From: Dendrolimus kikuchii | Lineage: Eukaryota; Arthropoda; Insecta; Lepidoptera; Lasiocampidae | Direction: 5' to 3' | NCBI GenBank assembly: GCA_019925095.2 | Contig: CM034397.1 | Span: forward strand, 5,723,763-5,787,762 | Length of the DNA: 64,000 nucleotides | Shown here: one piece after another, positions 44,183 through 54,721 of the stretch | Layout: every line of letters starts with the position of its first letter | Position numbering within the stretch: position 1 is the stretch's first letter | Position numbers and translations under genes: made by a program | The notes under the pieces: generated by a model | The model's database searches: none | Seen by the model: the letters and a program-made list of their open reading frames with translations, nothing else | Told to the model about the DNA's origin: nothing

Positions 44183-44222
44183 CGGATGGCTATAATCATG
44201 TATACATCATTATAGCCATCCG
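44183..44222. repeat. 14-bp inverted repeat
   Basis: CGGATGGCTATAAT and ATTATAGCCATCCG are perfect inverted copies around a 12-base loop. Confidence 0.85.
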
Positions 44223-45765
44223 TCTTATTTAGTATATTAGATAAGATGATAAATGATAATGATAAACTTATGAAACTTAATAACTAATAATGATTGATAT
44301 AAATGACTGATATAAAATGATAGAATGATTAGTGTGCTGTACGGCGTACGCAACACGTGAGAGTAACCGAGCGTGTTCGCTACTTGATTCGAACATAATA
44401 TACGTGGTCCATACAGGGACGTAGGTCGGAATAGCTCTAACCGACGTCTACCCTAAAAATAAATCCAAAACTTTATTACTCTGTAGTGATATCACAGTAA
44501 TGAGTTACATACCTTTGCCATGAAATTACCAATAGTGTTATAGTTAAGCGGATGGTTCCCGTACTAACCAAACTCACAAACTGTAACCCGCATACATATA
44601 TCCTTTTCGGATCCACGACTTAACTGTATAAAATGAGACTGGCGGGGTTCTTAGGAGTCTTCGGCGTGGTCACAGGCAGACGTATGTTGATGGGGCAGAA
44701 TAGTGTTGTTGGTCAGCTCGCCTCCAACAAGCATGATAAATGTGATCATTTGATTCAATCTAAAACAATAACAGTACAGACGTATTTTCTACTAATTATT
44801 ATATTCTAATAAGCCATTCTATTATCTAATAAGGCATTCTATAATCTAATACGCCTTTACTTAAAAAGAGCAATTGTTGTGACAATAAGGTTCAATGTTT
44901 ATCTAATTAACTGTTCGATAACACGCAATAATTCATTGACATTACAAGATAAATTAGCTGTGATACTTATATTCTTCAAATCGGGAATCATGATTTTTAA
45001 TAAATTGACCAGGTCAGTACCTGCACACCGGCTGAAAAACTCCGCGAATTTGAACGGGACGGACAAAATCACATAATCGTCCGAGGCAAGGCCCGTCCCA
45101 CACTTCTTACAACACCCTCAATCGTGTACTGTTGATCCAAAAGGGATATGAGATATGTGTAAGTTAATACATTTGTGGTTTATTTCCATATCATCTACGT
45201 AAATTAGGAAAATCATACCCACACAAAGATCGACCAAGCGTGGATTACAGTATGTACCTAAACTACGCTTAGTCGAATATAGTATTGTATAACTTAGCGT
45301 ATCTTATGTAAATAGTGTAGATTGATGTCAGATAGAATTTGTATAGATACTAGTAGAAGCTTTGAACACAAAGATCTCTAATAAACTTTATATTATAAAT
45401 TTCTTTGTTTTCGAAGAGACTGAAGATATGTCTTCTGATACATATTTTTACGTACAATCTTTGTGAGACGAAATAGTTTTTTCCCCACTTAACTCAAATA
45501 CTTACACCACACAAACACTAATCTAGTGGCTGTTAATATGTCACTATCATTTCATTAAAACTGCGATAAGCTATTAATAAAGTTAATTATGTATAAATTA
45601 AATTTTCATTTATTATTATATAATAAAATTTATTAACATTAAATATTAATTCTTTTGGCATATTCTTCCAAACATTTATTACTTACAAAGTAAAGAAAAT
45701 AAATACAAAAATATATATTTATTTGGCCCAATTTGCAAAATAGTTACATTTTACAGTTCTGTGTT
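44223..45765. other. Spacer between paralogous exons
   Basis: No gene recognised. About 44340-44450 and 45020-45110 are less AT-rich but match nothing I recognise. Confidence 0.35.
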
Positions 45766-46013
45766 CTACAGTCTCATGTAGTGACCATTATTATCAATAA
45801 TGTACGTCGGTCTGGGGTGATTGTGGTCTGTTCTAGCATCCCTAAGAACCCGAGCCTGTGTTTCTGAGTCATTGCAAGTGATCAGTCTCGCTTTGCAAGA
45901 ACTCCCCTTAGTGCATGGCCATATAGTAGTCTTCCAAGTCCTTTTATGGATATAGAAAGTATATCCGTCAAACATAGCTATTTCCTTACCATTCGACTTT
46001 TGCCAGTATGATA
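45766..46013 (-). CDS. mod(mdg4): FLYWCH terminal exon, paralogue of 43701
   Basis: The acceptor TTATTTTACAG ends at 46014; a split codon and 81 codons follow. FLYWCH residues are W31, C33, C39, H63 and H65 (H-N-H), with an added KTTIW block before the W-x-C. The tail YIIDNNGHYMRL is of the right-hand class. Ligands intact. On the transcript strand, a large hairpin (46063-46138) starts about 50 bases upstream of the acceptor, within the region that normally contains the branch point. Confidence 0.9.
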
Positions 46014-46062
46014 CTGTAAAATAAACATTTTAATTAACCAAACATTTCGTGTAATAAAGAGT

Positions 46063-46138
46063 AAATATAATAAAAAATTGCAAATTCCACAGAAGAGCAG
46101 AGGCTCCTCTGTGGAATTAGCAATTTTTTATTATATTT
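46063..46138. repeat. 36-bp near-perfect hairpin beside an exon acceptor
   Basis: The arms 46063-46098 and 46103-46138 pair over 36 bases with two mismatches around a 4-base loop (ATTCCACAGA opposite TCTGTGGAAT). It lies about 50 bases upstream of the acceptor of exon 45766-46013 in transcript sense. Confidence 0.9.
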
Positions 46139-46329
46139 ATATTTTTTTATTTATTATATGATGTGTTATAGTCAAGTCACACTGTGATCTACAAATCTAA
46201 AAGTGACCTATCTATACATTAAAATTTCATGTATTCAAATTTAAAAAATATTATTTATACCTTGTTCAAAAATAGAATGAATATTAATATAATTCATGAT
46301 TTAGAATATAAATGTAATTTAAATTTAAT

Positions 46330-46690
46330 TATTGAAGTTGTGCCATTTCTAAATAAACATCAGGTACTGAAACTGAAACTAAGGCGTAAACTGCATTTGG
46401 CTTGCCTTCTCTTTGATGTCCTTAAGTACAAAGAAACGCAGTACATGTATAATAAACTCAGCTTGGTAACCAGAGGGGAGGGGGGAGGGGGTGGGGGTAG
46501 GCAATGAAAGGTAGACAATGTTCTCGACTACTAGCATTTCAGTGACATGAATTGACATGCTTTAGAGCTAGCTTCCGTTTCGCTCCTTCTAAGTTATGGA
46601 ACAATATACCACCACCTTTAAGACAATAAAATCACTCAATTTTCACTTTTCGCAAGCACTTAAAAACTACCTCTTAGATGAGTAACGGAA
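46330..46690 (+). pseudogene. LINE ORF2 C-terminal remnant
   Basis: Frames give RKLHLACLLFDVLKYKE and, after a G-rich insertion at 46474-46501, SFRFAPSKLWNNIPPPLRQ and FRKHLKT. These are C-terminal blocks of CR1/Jockey-type LINEs. Frame-broken. Confidence 0.6.
46474..46501 (+). repeat. G-run cluster (possible quadruplex)
   Basis: Runs of four, six, five and five guanines are separated by single bases. They fit the G-quadruplex pattern on the plus strand, so transcripts of the minus strand would carry C-runs. Confidence 0.7.
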
Positions 46691-46794
46691 GCTAGAAAAC
46701 ATCAATGTCAATCTGTCTTATATATCATGATTTTATATTGTACCTCTACAACACTACTCTGTTTATAATTATGTATTTTGCATTTCATATATAT

Positions 46795-47444
46795 TGTGGC
46801 GACCGAGGGTAGAACGTTCTGGCAGCGTAAGCCGGTCTCAAGACTTCTAGAAAAAGATAGAAAATTCTGGAAATAAAAAGACAAGGACAGATATATGTTG
46901 GAAAGGGATAGACGATAAACGAAAGTTCTAGAATAGAAAGTTCGGGAAGGAAAAGACAGAGATAGATAGATGTTAGAAAGAGATGGATGATGAACGAAAT
47001 TTCTAGTTAGTAGGTTCGGGAAGGAAAAGATAGAGAAAGATAGATGTACAGTAAGGGATAGATAGCAAATAAAAGAAGAAGAGTTGGAAAAGAAGTTTAA
47101 TAGAAGACAGTGACGAGTATAGTGGTGAATTTAGTGTAAATTTTAGTGGACAGTTAAGTGATGAGGAAGTGTAGCGTAGTTTGACAAGAGGTCCAAGAGC
47201 AAGCTACGCGCAGTAAATTCGGAGTTAAACACCGCAGCAGCAGGAGGTGGTCTACGCAATATCGGCGACGGTATTGTGAATAAGACAACTTATCGTCGGG
47301 ACAGTGCGTTGGTTAGTAGCCATGCGTGTAGGGGCGACCCTGCGGACGGGAATCGCGTACGACTGTGTAAGTTAATAAAGGCGTTAGTTAAAGAACTGGT
47401 GTTTCCTTCCAATCCCAAATGCGTACCCCCGCTCGCACGTAACA
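46795..47444 (+). mobile_element. Solo LTR of about 650 bp
   Basis: Starts TGTGGCGACCGAGG and ends GCTCGCACGTAACA, with ATAT just outside on both sides (46791-46794, 47445-47448), a 4-bp target duplication typical of Ty3/gypsy. An AATAAAG near 47375 suggests plus orientation. The interior holds about three diverged 75-bp purine-rich repeats starting near 46865, 46941 and 47015. No internal coding region remains. Confidence 0.75.
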
Positions 47445-47870
47445 ATATAATATTATAACATTCTTCTTGAATATTTCATCCGTATCCGCACAGTATTTGT
47501 AAATATAAATAACTAGCAGTGCAACATCCGTCGGTCCTAGGGTGCAGATGAAAACCAGCGTCAGGCACCTATTTCCTGGCATATGCCAGGCTTTCATGGA
47601 GTTCAGGATATGCTGAACTGCATCAACTCATCTGGTATAAACTTGAGATTTTTTTTGTTGCTATATATATAATTTTAATGCACTTTTGGATTTGTAATTC
47701 ACACTGTACCTTGACTATAACACATAATAATATAAGTTGATAAGTATAACACATAAGTTCTGATAAAAATATTTTTGAGAGTCATACATAAATTAAAAAA
47801 ATACATTCTATATAATTTATATACTGTAATAAATTAATACTATTTTGAGAAGAAATATATAACTTTTTTT
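47445..47870. other. Spacer with a palindrome
   Basis: No gene recognised. CCTGGCATATGCCAGG at 47575-47590 is a perfect 16-bp palindrome in a stretch that looks like a LINE 3' region but was not assigned. Confidence 0.4.
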
Positions 47871-48145
47871 CGTGGTAGCGTAATGGCTAGTGAAGGCGTC
47901 CCAAACTCAAAGGGCGCGGGTTCGATCCTGGCCGGAACGCATGCACCACTTAGTTAGTTTTCTGATCTAATGTGCATTTTGTTATAATTATCACGTGCTA
48001 ACAACGGTGAAGGAAAACATCGTGATGCAACCTGCACATCGAGATAACTCATGTCAAACCTGCCAAACCGCCTTGGACAAGCGTGGCGGGAATACTGTCC
48101 GTTTCCCCCCTACAATGGGGGGCCCGAGTCCAGCAGTGGGACATT
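47871..48145 (+). mobile_element. tRNA-like SINE
   Basis: Starts CGTGGTAGCGTAATGGCTAG (A-box-like), has GGGTTCGATCCTGGCCGG (B-box-like) and ends CCAGCAGTGGGACATTAATG. Same family, opposite strand, as 20405-20612. It is not a tRNA gene: no closing acceptor stem. Confidence 0.8.
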
Positions 48146-48160
48146 AATGATAATATTATC

Positions 48161-48420
48161 GACGGCCTCTGTGGTTGAGCGGGCTAAGCCTTTGCCAGCC
48201 TATCTCACTGCAACGCAGAGGCTCCGGGTTCGATTCCTGGTATAGTAAATTTCGGAAACGTATTTTCTCCGTTATTTACTATGGTCTGGGTGTCTGGGAT
48301 CGGCCCCAGAAGTAGTCCGTTGTATATTACCCATAACACAAGCGTAACTTGCTTAATTTGGGGATATACAATGTGTGTGTTTGTCTGCCGATTATTTATT
48401 TATTTATATTTATTATTATT
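48161..48420 (+). mobile_element. Second tRNA-like SINE family
   Basis: Starts GACGGCCTCTGTGGTTGAGC, has GGGTTCGATTCCTGG and ends in GTGTTTGTCTGCCGATTATT plus TTTA repeats. Immediately after the first SINE. Confidence 0.75.
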
Positions 48421-48948
48421 ATGTAACTTTTGATCAGTTTAAGCTGATTCCAAGGCGCAATCCATCACATGCGACACAATTAAAAATTTACTAGTTCCCC
48501 TATCTTACCAGTGCAGTCGCGATTTTATTGACCATTACAACTTAGTAGCAAATGAAACGTATCAGATGTTACAAAAAAGACAAACATTAAAAGAGTGATA
48601 GGCGTTCGAACAAGTTGGGCTACTTAAATGTTGATCTTTTTTGATAAGTATGCATACTTGCTTTTACATTCTTTGCCCCCTTTAAAGATGACGAAAAATA
48701 AGTCGATTAAAAGAAATAAATCACAACACACATATACAAATCAATAAAATATATTATTTGCTTCATACTTTCGTGCTATAGGAAGATAAACACTTAAAAG
48801 GCCTTTTAACAATTTAATCTATACTTACACCTAGAATTAATTTTTTGCTTATGTATACGTACATGAAACCAACCAGACAAGCTCCATTAAGGCTAGACTA
48901 TTTATTATAAGATTGAAAAAGAAAAGGGTAGTAGTATTATTATTTTTA
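48421..48948. other. Spacer, nothing recognised
   Basis: AT-rich intronic sequence upstream of the exon's poly(A) side; no motif seen. Confidence 0.35.
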
Positions 48949-49178
48949 TTATAGTCTAACATATACGCCATTTCTTATAGTGTATCGTGCAGAACCGTGG
49001 CTGTGGTTCAATTTTGCCCTAATCATGCTTCCATTGACAATCCAAAACCTCGCATTGCAGTTTAAATTTCGACGCGTGCATCTCCAAATACTTTTGACGT
49101 CCGAATTGCTCTCGTTATAGAATGTATGGTGATTCACCAGCGCAATGGTTTTAGATGAATTATTTTTCACCCACTGAA
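48949..49178 (-). CDS. mod(mdg4): FLYWCH terminal exon, QWVKN class
   Basis: The acceptor TTATTGTTCTCAG ends at 49179; two bases then QWVKNNSSKTIALVNHHTFYN, 75 codons in total. FLYWCH residues are W31, C33, C40, H58 and H60 (H-S-H). The tail YTIRNGVYVRL closes it. This is the exon that shows the class most clearly: the junction codon, N-terminus, finger spacing and tail are shared with 50682, 60602, 61355 and 63001. Confidence 0.9.
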
Positions 49179-49433
49179 CTGAGAACAATAAAAGTGAGTT
49201 CTTTTTAAGTCTTATAATATACTATAATACAATCTTTTGGGCCAGTAAGCCAGTGATGGATTATAAATTATATAACAAGCTTATATGTGATAACTTTATT
49301 TTAAAATCATCACATGTATTTATATTCATTACATCTCAATTCACCAAACAGTCAATGAAGTACAATATATTTAGCTTTCCAAATTACGGGCTAATTCATT
49401 ATTATTAAGGCCATTTTATATAATTTTGTTTTA

Positions 49434-49813
49434 CATACATTCATACATACATATATAACTTCACGCCAATTCCCTTGCGGGGTAGGCACGAACAACAGAG
49501 CGCCATTTAGGCCCATTCTTACACACCTCACTTGCTTCTTTGACATTCATAACTCTTGTCATGCACGCTCGTCTGTTCTTAAGGCTCCTGACATCACCCT
49601 CTGCTAGTACAAGATCGATTTGATCATGGAAGGTGTGTCGTGGCCTTCCACGACTTCTGCATCTATCCACTTTTGCATTGTATATCTGTTTAGTCATTCT
49701 TTCATCATGCATTCTTTCCACATGCCCGAACCACCGGAGCATTCCTTTCCTTACCTTCACCCCGACATTTTCTTTCAGACCAACTCTCTTTCTTACTTCG
49801 GTATTACGAACGA
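49434..49813 (-). mobile_element. 5'-truncated LINE 3' end, 12-bp target duplication
   Basis: Encodes the KVRKGMLRWFGHVERM to AYPARELA end of the ORF at 42061-42999 and ends in a (TATG)n tail. AATTTTGTTTTA flanks it perfectly (49422-49433 and 49814-49825). Confidence 0.9.
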
Positions 49814-49825
49814 AATTTTGTTTTA

Positions 49826-50681
49826 AATAATTGAAATATATATAATATGATATTTGCTAAATTCTAACATCAGAAGTAGGACGAATATTGGATCCCAGAG
49901 TGGATAAGTAATAATTTCTCTCGATCTACCACATTAAAGAGGCAATAGACTTTTTTTTATTGAAGTATAGGTTCACGTTTGACCACTATCTCGCCTGATA
50001 CCTACTAGGCAAATGGTTTAAGATGGACCACATTTATCTACAAGGTACCTAATCACACGGGATTTGTATAGATTGTATGATATGTCACGGCATTGATTGA
50101 GGATTATTATTTTCCGTACATGTTCTACAGGAACAGACTCAGAAAAGTCGCAAGAAAGTTAGACTATTCTAGAAAATAAGGACCAAGAGAGGAAGGGTTG
50201 TCTAATCGCGGTATGAAAAGGTTCGCAAGTTTTCAAATTGATTCAGTTAACGTTCCGCGAGCACAAGTTATCTTTTCAAACTAAATCACAGAACAGGACA
50301 GGATTCCACAGAAAATATTTTCACTGTTTGACAATAAAATTAAAATTACTTAGATCAAAGTTGTTTCATTTTATATCTTGTCTAAAAACATGATTTAGAG
50401 ATGTAAAACTTTCTTATTGGTTATCATATTTATGATAAGCGTAGTGCTAATATCCTCTTTGTTTTCGATGATTAAAACTATTCATTCAGTCATCGTCCAC
50501 ATTGCAATTTTCTTTTTTCACGTTTCTATATTTTATAAACTTAACAAAACCTAACATTTATATTAAAATATTGGCGGTACTGGTTCTTGCACTTGTGCAA
50601 GCAAAAATCAACTTTAAGATACATACATACATACATACATGCACCTTTTCATACCGCGACTGTACTATTTATGTATGTTTG
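49826..50681. other. Spacer, nothing recognised
   Basis: AT-rich intronic sequence. A (CATA)n run near 50610-50640 resembles the microsatellite tail of the LINE family, without a coding part. Confidence 0.35.
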
Positions 50682-50911
50682 TTACATCCTAACATAAACA
50701 CCGTTTCTTATAGCATATCGTAAGGGATCATGGTTATGGTACAAATTTTCCTTGACCATTCGTCCACCGACCATCCAAAACCTCGCACTGCACTTCACAT
50801 TGCTACGCGTACATCTCCAAATAGTCTTTTCGTCCGTAGTCTTCACGTTGTAGAATGTATGGTGATTCACCAACGCAATAAGTTTTGACGAACTGTTCCT
50901 CACCCACTGAA
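50682..50911 (-). CDS. mod(mdg4): FLYWCH terminal exon, QWVRN class
   Basis: The acceptor ATTTATTGTTCACAG ends at 50912; two bases then QWVRNSSSKLIALVNHHTFYN, 75 codons in total. FLYWCH residues are W31, C33, C40, H58 and H60 (H-N-H). The tail YAIRNGVYVRM is of the right-hand class. Nearly collinear with the exon at 48949-49178. Its upstream frame has an ATG that is not needed, since it lies before the acceptor. Confidence 0.9.
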
Positions 50912-51204
50912 CTGTGAACAATAAATATATACTTACACATTGTTTCTTAAAATATATTTTGAATAAAATTTTAGTTACATTTTGTGTTTGGAAGGTTGAA
51001 TGAATGATGATGATTGAAGAAAACAATATATCGGATTTTTAATTAATATTACATTATTAAGTAATTTGAGGGAGTAAACCTGTGTCCTAAGCCACATGAG
51101 TGTAAATTAATTCTTGTTTTCTTTTAGAACGAAAAAGAATCTCCAGTAAAAACCCCATCTGCACTGGTTACACAATATAATAATTCTATTATATAAACAA
51201 GATA

Positions 51205-51578
51205 GTTTACGATCACGGTCGTCTATTACTGTTTCACGCAAAAACTACTAAACAGAATTTGACGAAACTACAGTAATATGACTAGAACATCAAAATAACA
51301 AACAGGCTGTTAAAATTGTAATCTTACATTTAATTTTGCACGACAATATGGCTAGCTAGCACATGTGAAAGTATCAACATTTTTAATTTGGTTGCAACCC
51401 CTGTTTATCACCGTATTTAATTCAAAATAGATATAATTTTATTTGCTATCTTTACATAATATAAAACAAAACCGCTTTCCACGCTTGTCTACCTGTATAT
51501 CCGCTATCTCCTCCTAAACCACGCAACTGATTTTTAAGAGGTTTTCACCATCAGTTAGATAGTTTTTCACCGAAGATT

Positions 51579-51631
<53 letters not shown>

Positions 51632-51650
51632 CTATATATATATATATATA
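51205..51650 (+). repeat. Dispersed repeat followed by microsatellite
   Basis: Contains GTTTCACGCAAAAACTACTA, CCGCTATCTCCTCCTAAACC and TTAGATAGTTTTTCACCG, words common in lepidopteran dispersed repeats. It runs into (TA)n, (GT)n and (TA)n arrays at about 51580-51650. Confidence 0.5.
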
Positions 51651-51859
51651 TAGATACATAGATAACACTTTATTGTACACCTATACGAACATGAACTTAA
51701 AGACTAAAAAATATATCTAGTTATGTACAAAGGGCGGTCTTATCGCTAAAAAGTGATCTCTTCCAGACAACCCCAGGAATGAATTAAGATGATAATGGCG
51801 ATGGTGGTATACGTAACATATAGTACGAACTACTTACATTTTAATAATAAATACATAAA

Positions 51860-51893
<34 letters not shown>

Positions 51894-52308
51894 GTATGCA
51901 GACATTTTATATATTACATAGATATATACTTAATATACATACCATACAAATGCATATCTATAAAATATATAAATGTTTACAAATGAATTTAAATATCATA
52001 TTCCAACGACAGGTAGTAGTATTTTTTGATCATAGTTTTAAATATCGCTAGCGATTTTGCTTATCTGATAGTAACAGGAAGCGCGTTCCAAAGTTGTATT
52101 AGCCTTAACAGTAAGTATATGTATATATATATAATCTTAAGTTTTTATGTAAACCAAAAAATAGGTTACTTCCTAGTATTTGACTCGCGACGTAGCCGTG
52201 GGGAAAACATTAGTATTTTTATAAAGATATTATTGAAATTTTATACGTAAATCGCGAAAGAAATTCATACACTGCTAGCCATATAAATATGTAACAAGTG
52301 TATAAAAA
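51651..52308. other. Spacer with (TA)n runs
   Basis: AT-rich; a second (TA)n array at about 51860-51892. No gene seen. Confidence 0.35.
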
Positions 52309-52532
52309 CTATATTTTTATATAAATATTATTCCGTATGAGATATCGCGATGCTTCATGATTGTGTATAAGTTGTGGCTTCTGCATTGCTCCGTTGACGA
52401 TCCAAAAACGAGCGTTGCAGTGACTTCGTGTACATGTCCAAATAGTCCTTGCTTTTGTACAAGTTTTCACATAAAATGTATAATCATTGACCAGGGCGAG
52501 ATCTTTTGAGGCGCCATTCTTCAAGAATAAGA
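52309..52532 (-). CDS. mod(mdg4): FLYWCH terminal exon, 73 residues
   Basis: The acceptor TTTGTTTTGGCAG ends at 52533; a split codon and 73 codons follow. FLYWCH residues are W31, C33, C38, H56 and H58 (H-N-H). C-x4-C spacing makes the finger two residues shorter than its neighbours. It starts LFLKNGASKDLALVNDYTFYV, replacing QWVKN, and ends YLIRNNIYIKI. Ligands intact. Confidence 0.85.
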
Positions 52533-52609
52533 CTGCCAAAACAAAGTAACTTATATTAAATATAGATTTGTTTTAATTATTGATTACGACTTTACATTGG
52601 CATATATTA

Positions 52610-52830
52610 TAGGTGGATCATTACTGTCATTCAAATTTGATGAATCAACCAATATGATTTACATAAACATAAATTTCAATCATTCAATTTCATAAAATAC
52701 CGTTATGTCCTTTCAGTTATGTCAATTTCAACCAGATCAATCCAATTTTTTTGATCGGCCTAGTATAAGTATAGTTTTGTGATTTCATCCAAATTGATTC
52801 AATTTGGTTGATCCGTCTAATGTTCGCATT
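52610..52830. mobile_element. MITE family V, copy 4
   Basis: Contains TTTGATGAATCAACCAATAT, AAATTTCAATCATTCAATTT, TGTCCTTTCAGTTATG and TTCAATTTGGTTGATCCGTC, as in copies near 9.5 and 11.8 kb. Confidence 0.55.
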
Positions 52831-53936
52831 ACTTAATTATAGAACACTTAAAAGTAGTAAATTTGAATATAATGCAACTCATCTTTAAGGTATGCTGCAG
52901 CTATAAAACTCGTATCCGCAAATGCCGATTTAAGTTTTTTTCTAATATATATTTAGTTTTACAGAAGAAAAGAAAGAGAAAAATTTGGTAAATTCTATTT
53001 AATTAATAAATCAATATTTTAGTATGCAAATATAACAATTACACCGGCAATCGGCTGCAGGTACACTTATTCTGATGAGGAGTGTACATTACTTCATGAA
53101 TATTTAAGAACGTAGAGTCGTCGGGCGCGGAGAATAACACCACGATATTTACAAAATCTCTAATATTCAAGAAAGTAAGATAGTAACTGATTTTCTTCTC
53201 AAAAACTAATAGTAACGCACTGTATTCTGTATAACAATATAATGCACACTAGCGCCGGGAGTTGTTGTGGCAGAGCGACATTAACAACGGACAGGTGTAC
53301 ATTGCCATTCTTAAAAATAATAATAAATAACCCGATTATCGACTAAAAAGTCATTATTTACACTATTTAGATAAGATGTTTGTCTATTTTCCTTTATAGC
53401 TTTGACAAATTACCAGAAGGATTGGTACATATTATACTAAAATATTCACTTTAAAGATAATGAAGGACGGTTTCCACGGAAAAGGATTCAAATTGTGGTA
53501 TCCAAACTCATAATTAAAAACATCAACTTAGGAAACAGCGTTTATTTGCAATATTTAAAATTACTTTAATAAAGCAACATGCATTTTATACATTAATAAT
53601 ATTTTTCTATAGATCTAAATCGGGCGAGAGTATTTTCACATGAGTACCTACAGTAACAGTGACTGGTTGATGCACCAGATGAGAATATTTCTGTTTCACG
53701 ACTTTAACGCATGCCGCGCACTAGGCAACCTCATTGTGGCAGTCAAGCTACGCCAGCGATTGCGATTGGAGCTCTCATTGGGCAACTTATAATTTCTAGC
53801 TGCGGCAACCAATAGATTGCTTATTAAATGGTTGGTTACTCACGATTTTGATTGCCGTAGCCAAGTTGCCAAATGCCGTAGGCGGTAGGTATTTATATTG
53901 TATATGCCTGCACTCGCCTCCAGACACTTACACAAG
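52831..53936. other. Spacer, nothing identified
   Basis: AT-rich except for about 53040-53130 and 53640-53890. The latter is less AT-rich, with CAAGCTACGCCAGCG and TTGCCGTAGCCAAGTTGCC words that may be decayed inverted ends. Confidence 0.35.
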
Positions 53937-53948
53937 TATTTTAATGTA

Positions 53949-54104
53949 CATACATACAAACATACATAACTTCACGCCAGTTCCCTTGCGGGGTAGGCAC
54001 GAACAACAGAGCGCCATTTAGGCTTATTCTTACACACCTCACTTGCTTCTTTGCTCCTGACATCACCTTCCGCTAGTTTGATCATGGAAGGTGTGCCGTG
54101 GCCT
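53949..54104 (-). mobile_element. Internally deleted LINE 3' end, 12-bp target duplication
   Basis: Same family as 42054-43025. Coding blocks are missing inside, but the 3' end (ACGCCAGTTCCCTTGCGGGG on the plus strand) and microsatellite tail remain. TATTTTAATGTA flanks it perfectly (53937-53948 and 54105-54116). Confidence 0.85.
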
Positions 54105-54494
54105 TATTTTAATGTAACCTCTATATACATATAGTAAAGGTTAATAGTACTTATAATTAGTGTATCTATTTATGCACTACATATAAATTTTATTTCTTAT
54201 ATTTTTTTATGAATTATTTATGTAATTACATAGATAATATAATGTAGTTATGTAATTTAACCCGACACCTGAACGTAAATATATCCTACACTTCTGTATA
54301 CTATATTCATGGTTAATTAGTTATCTTCTTATGTACTATGGTTTATGTATAATTTTTAATATGTAAATATGTTTATTAATTATTAGATATTCGTTTTTCA
54401 AGTCCAAGAGCTAGAATAATTTACGGAATACAAGGTAAACAGTTAAGCAGTACTTAAACCTAGAATGGACATTCAAAGAAAAATAAAAAATAGG

Positions 54495-54721
54495 TTATAT
54501 TTTGACATAAAATCCGCCTCTTAAAATATAGCTCTGAGCCTCGTGGTTGTGCTGCAAATGTGCTTTGAACATATGGTCTTTTGCAAACCAAAACTTAGCT
54601 TTACATGTGCTGCCTCGAGTGCACCTCCACAAAGTTTTGATATTCCTGGTGGCCCCTTTGTAAAATGTATGCCCATCGACCAGTGCGATAGTTTTTGATG
54701 ATCTATTCAACACCCATTGAA
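54495..54721 (-). CDS. mod(mdg4): FLYWCH terminal exon, QWVLN class
   Basis: The acceptor TATTGTTTTAG ends at 54722; two bases then QWVLNRSSKTIALVDGHTFYK, 74 codons in total. FLYWCH residues are W31, C33, C39, H57 and H59 (H-N-H). Tail YILRGGFYVKI. Ligands and frame intact. Confidence 0.9.

Noticed and set aside
46063..46138. Calling the hairpin a microRNA precursor
   Set aside because: The stem is AT-rich and nearly perfect with a 4-base loop, unlike a typical miRNA hairpin with its larger loop; no known miRNA seed was recognised.
47871..48420. Two tRNA-like starts with A- and B-box matches
   Set aside because: Neither forms a complete cloverleaf with acceptor-stem closure, and one is duplicated at 20.4 kb with a long 3' extension. 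They are SINEs, not tRNA genes.
49620..49830. Plus-strand frames over the LINE 3' ends
   Set aside because: Shadows of the minus-strand LINE coding end.
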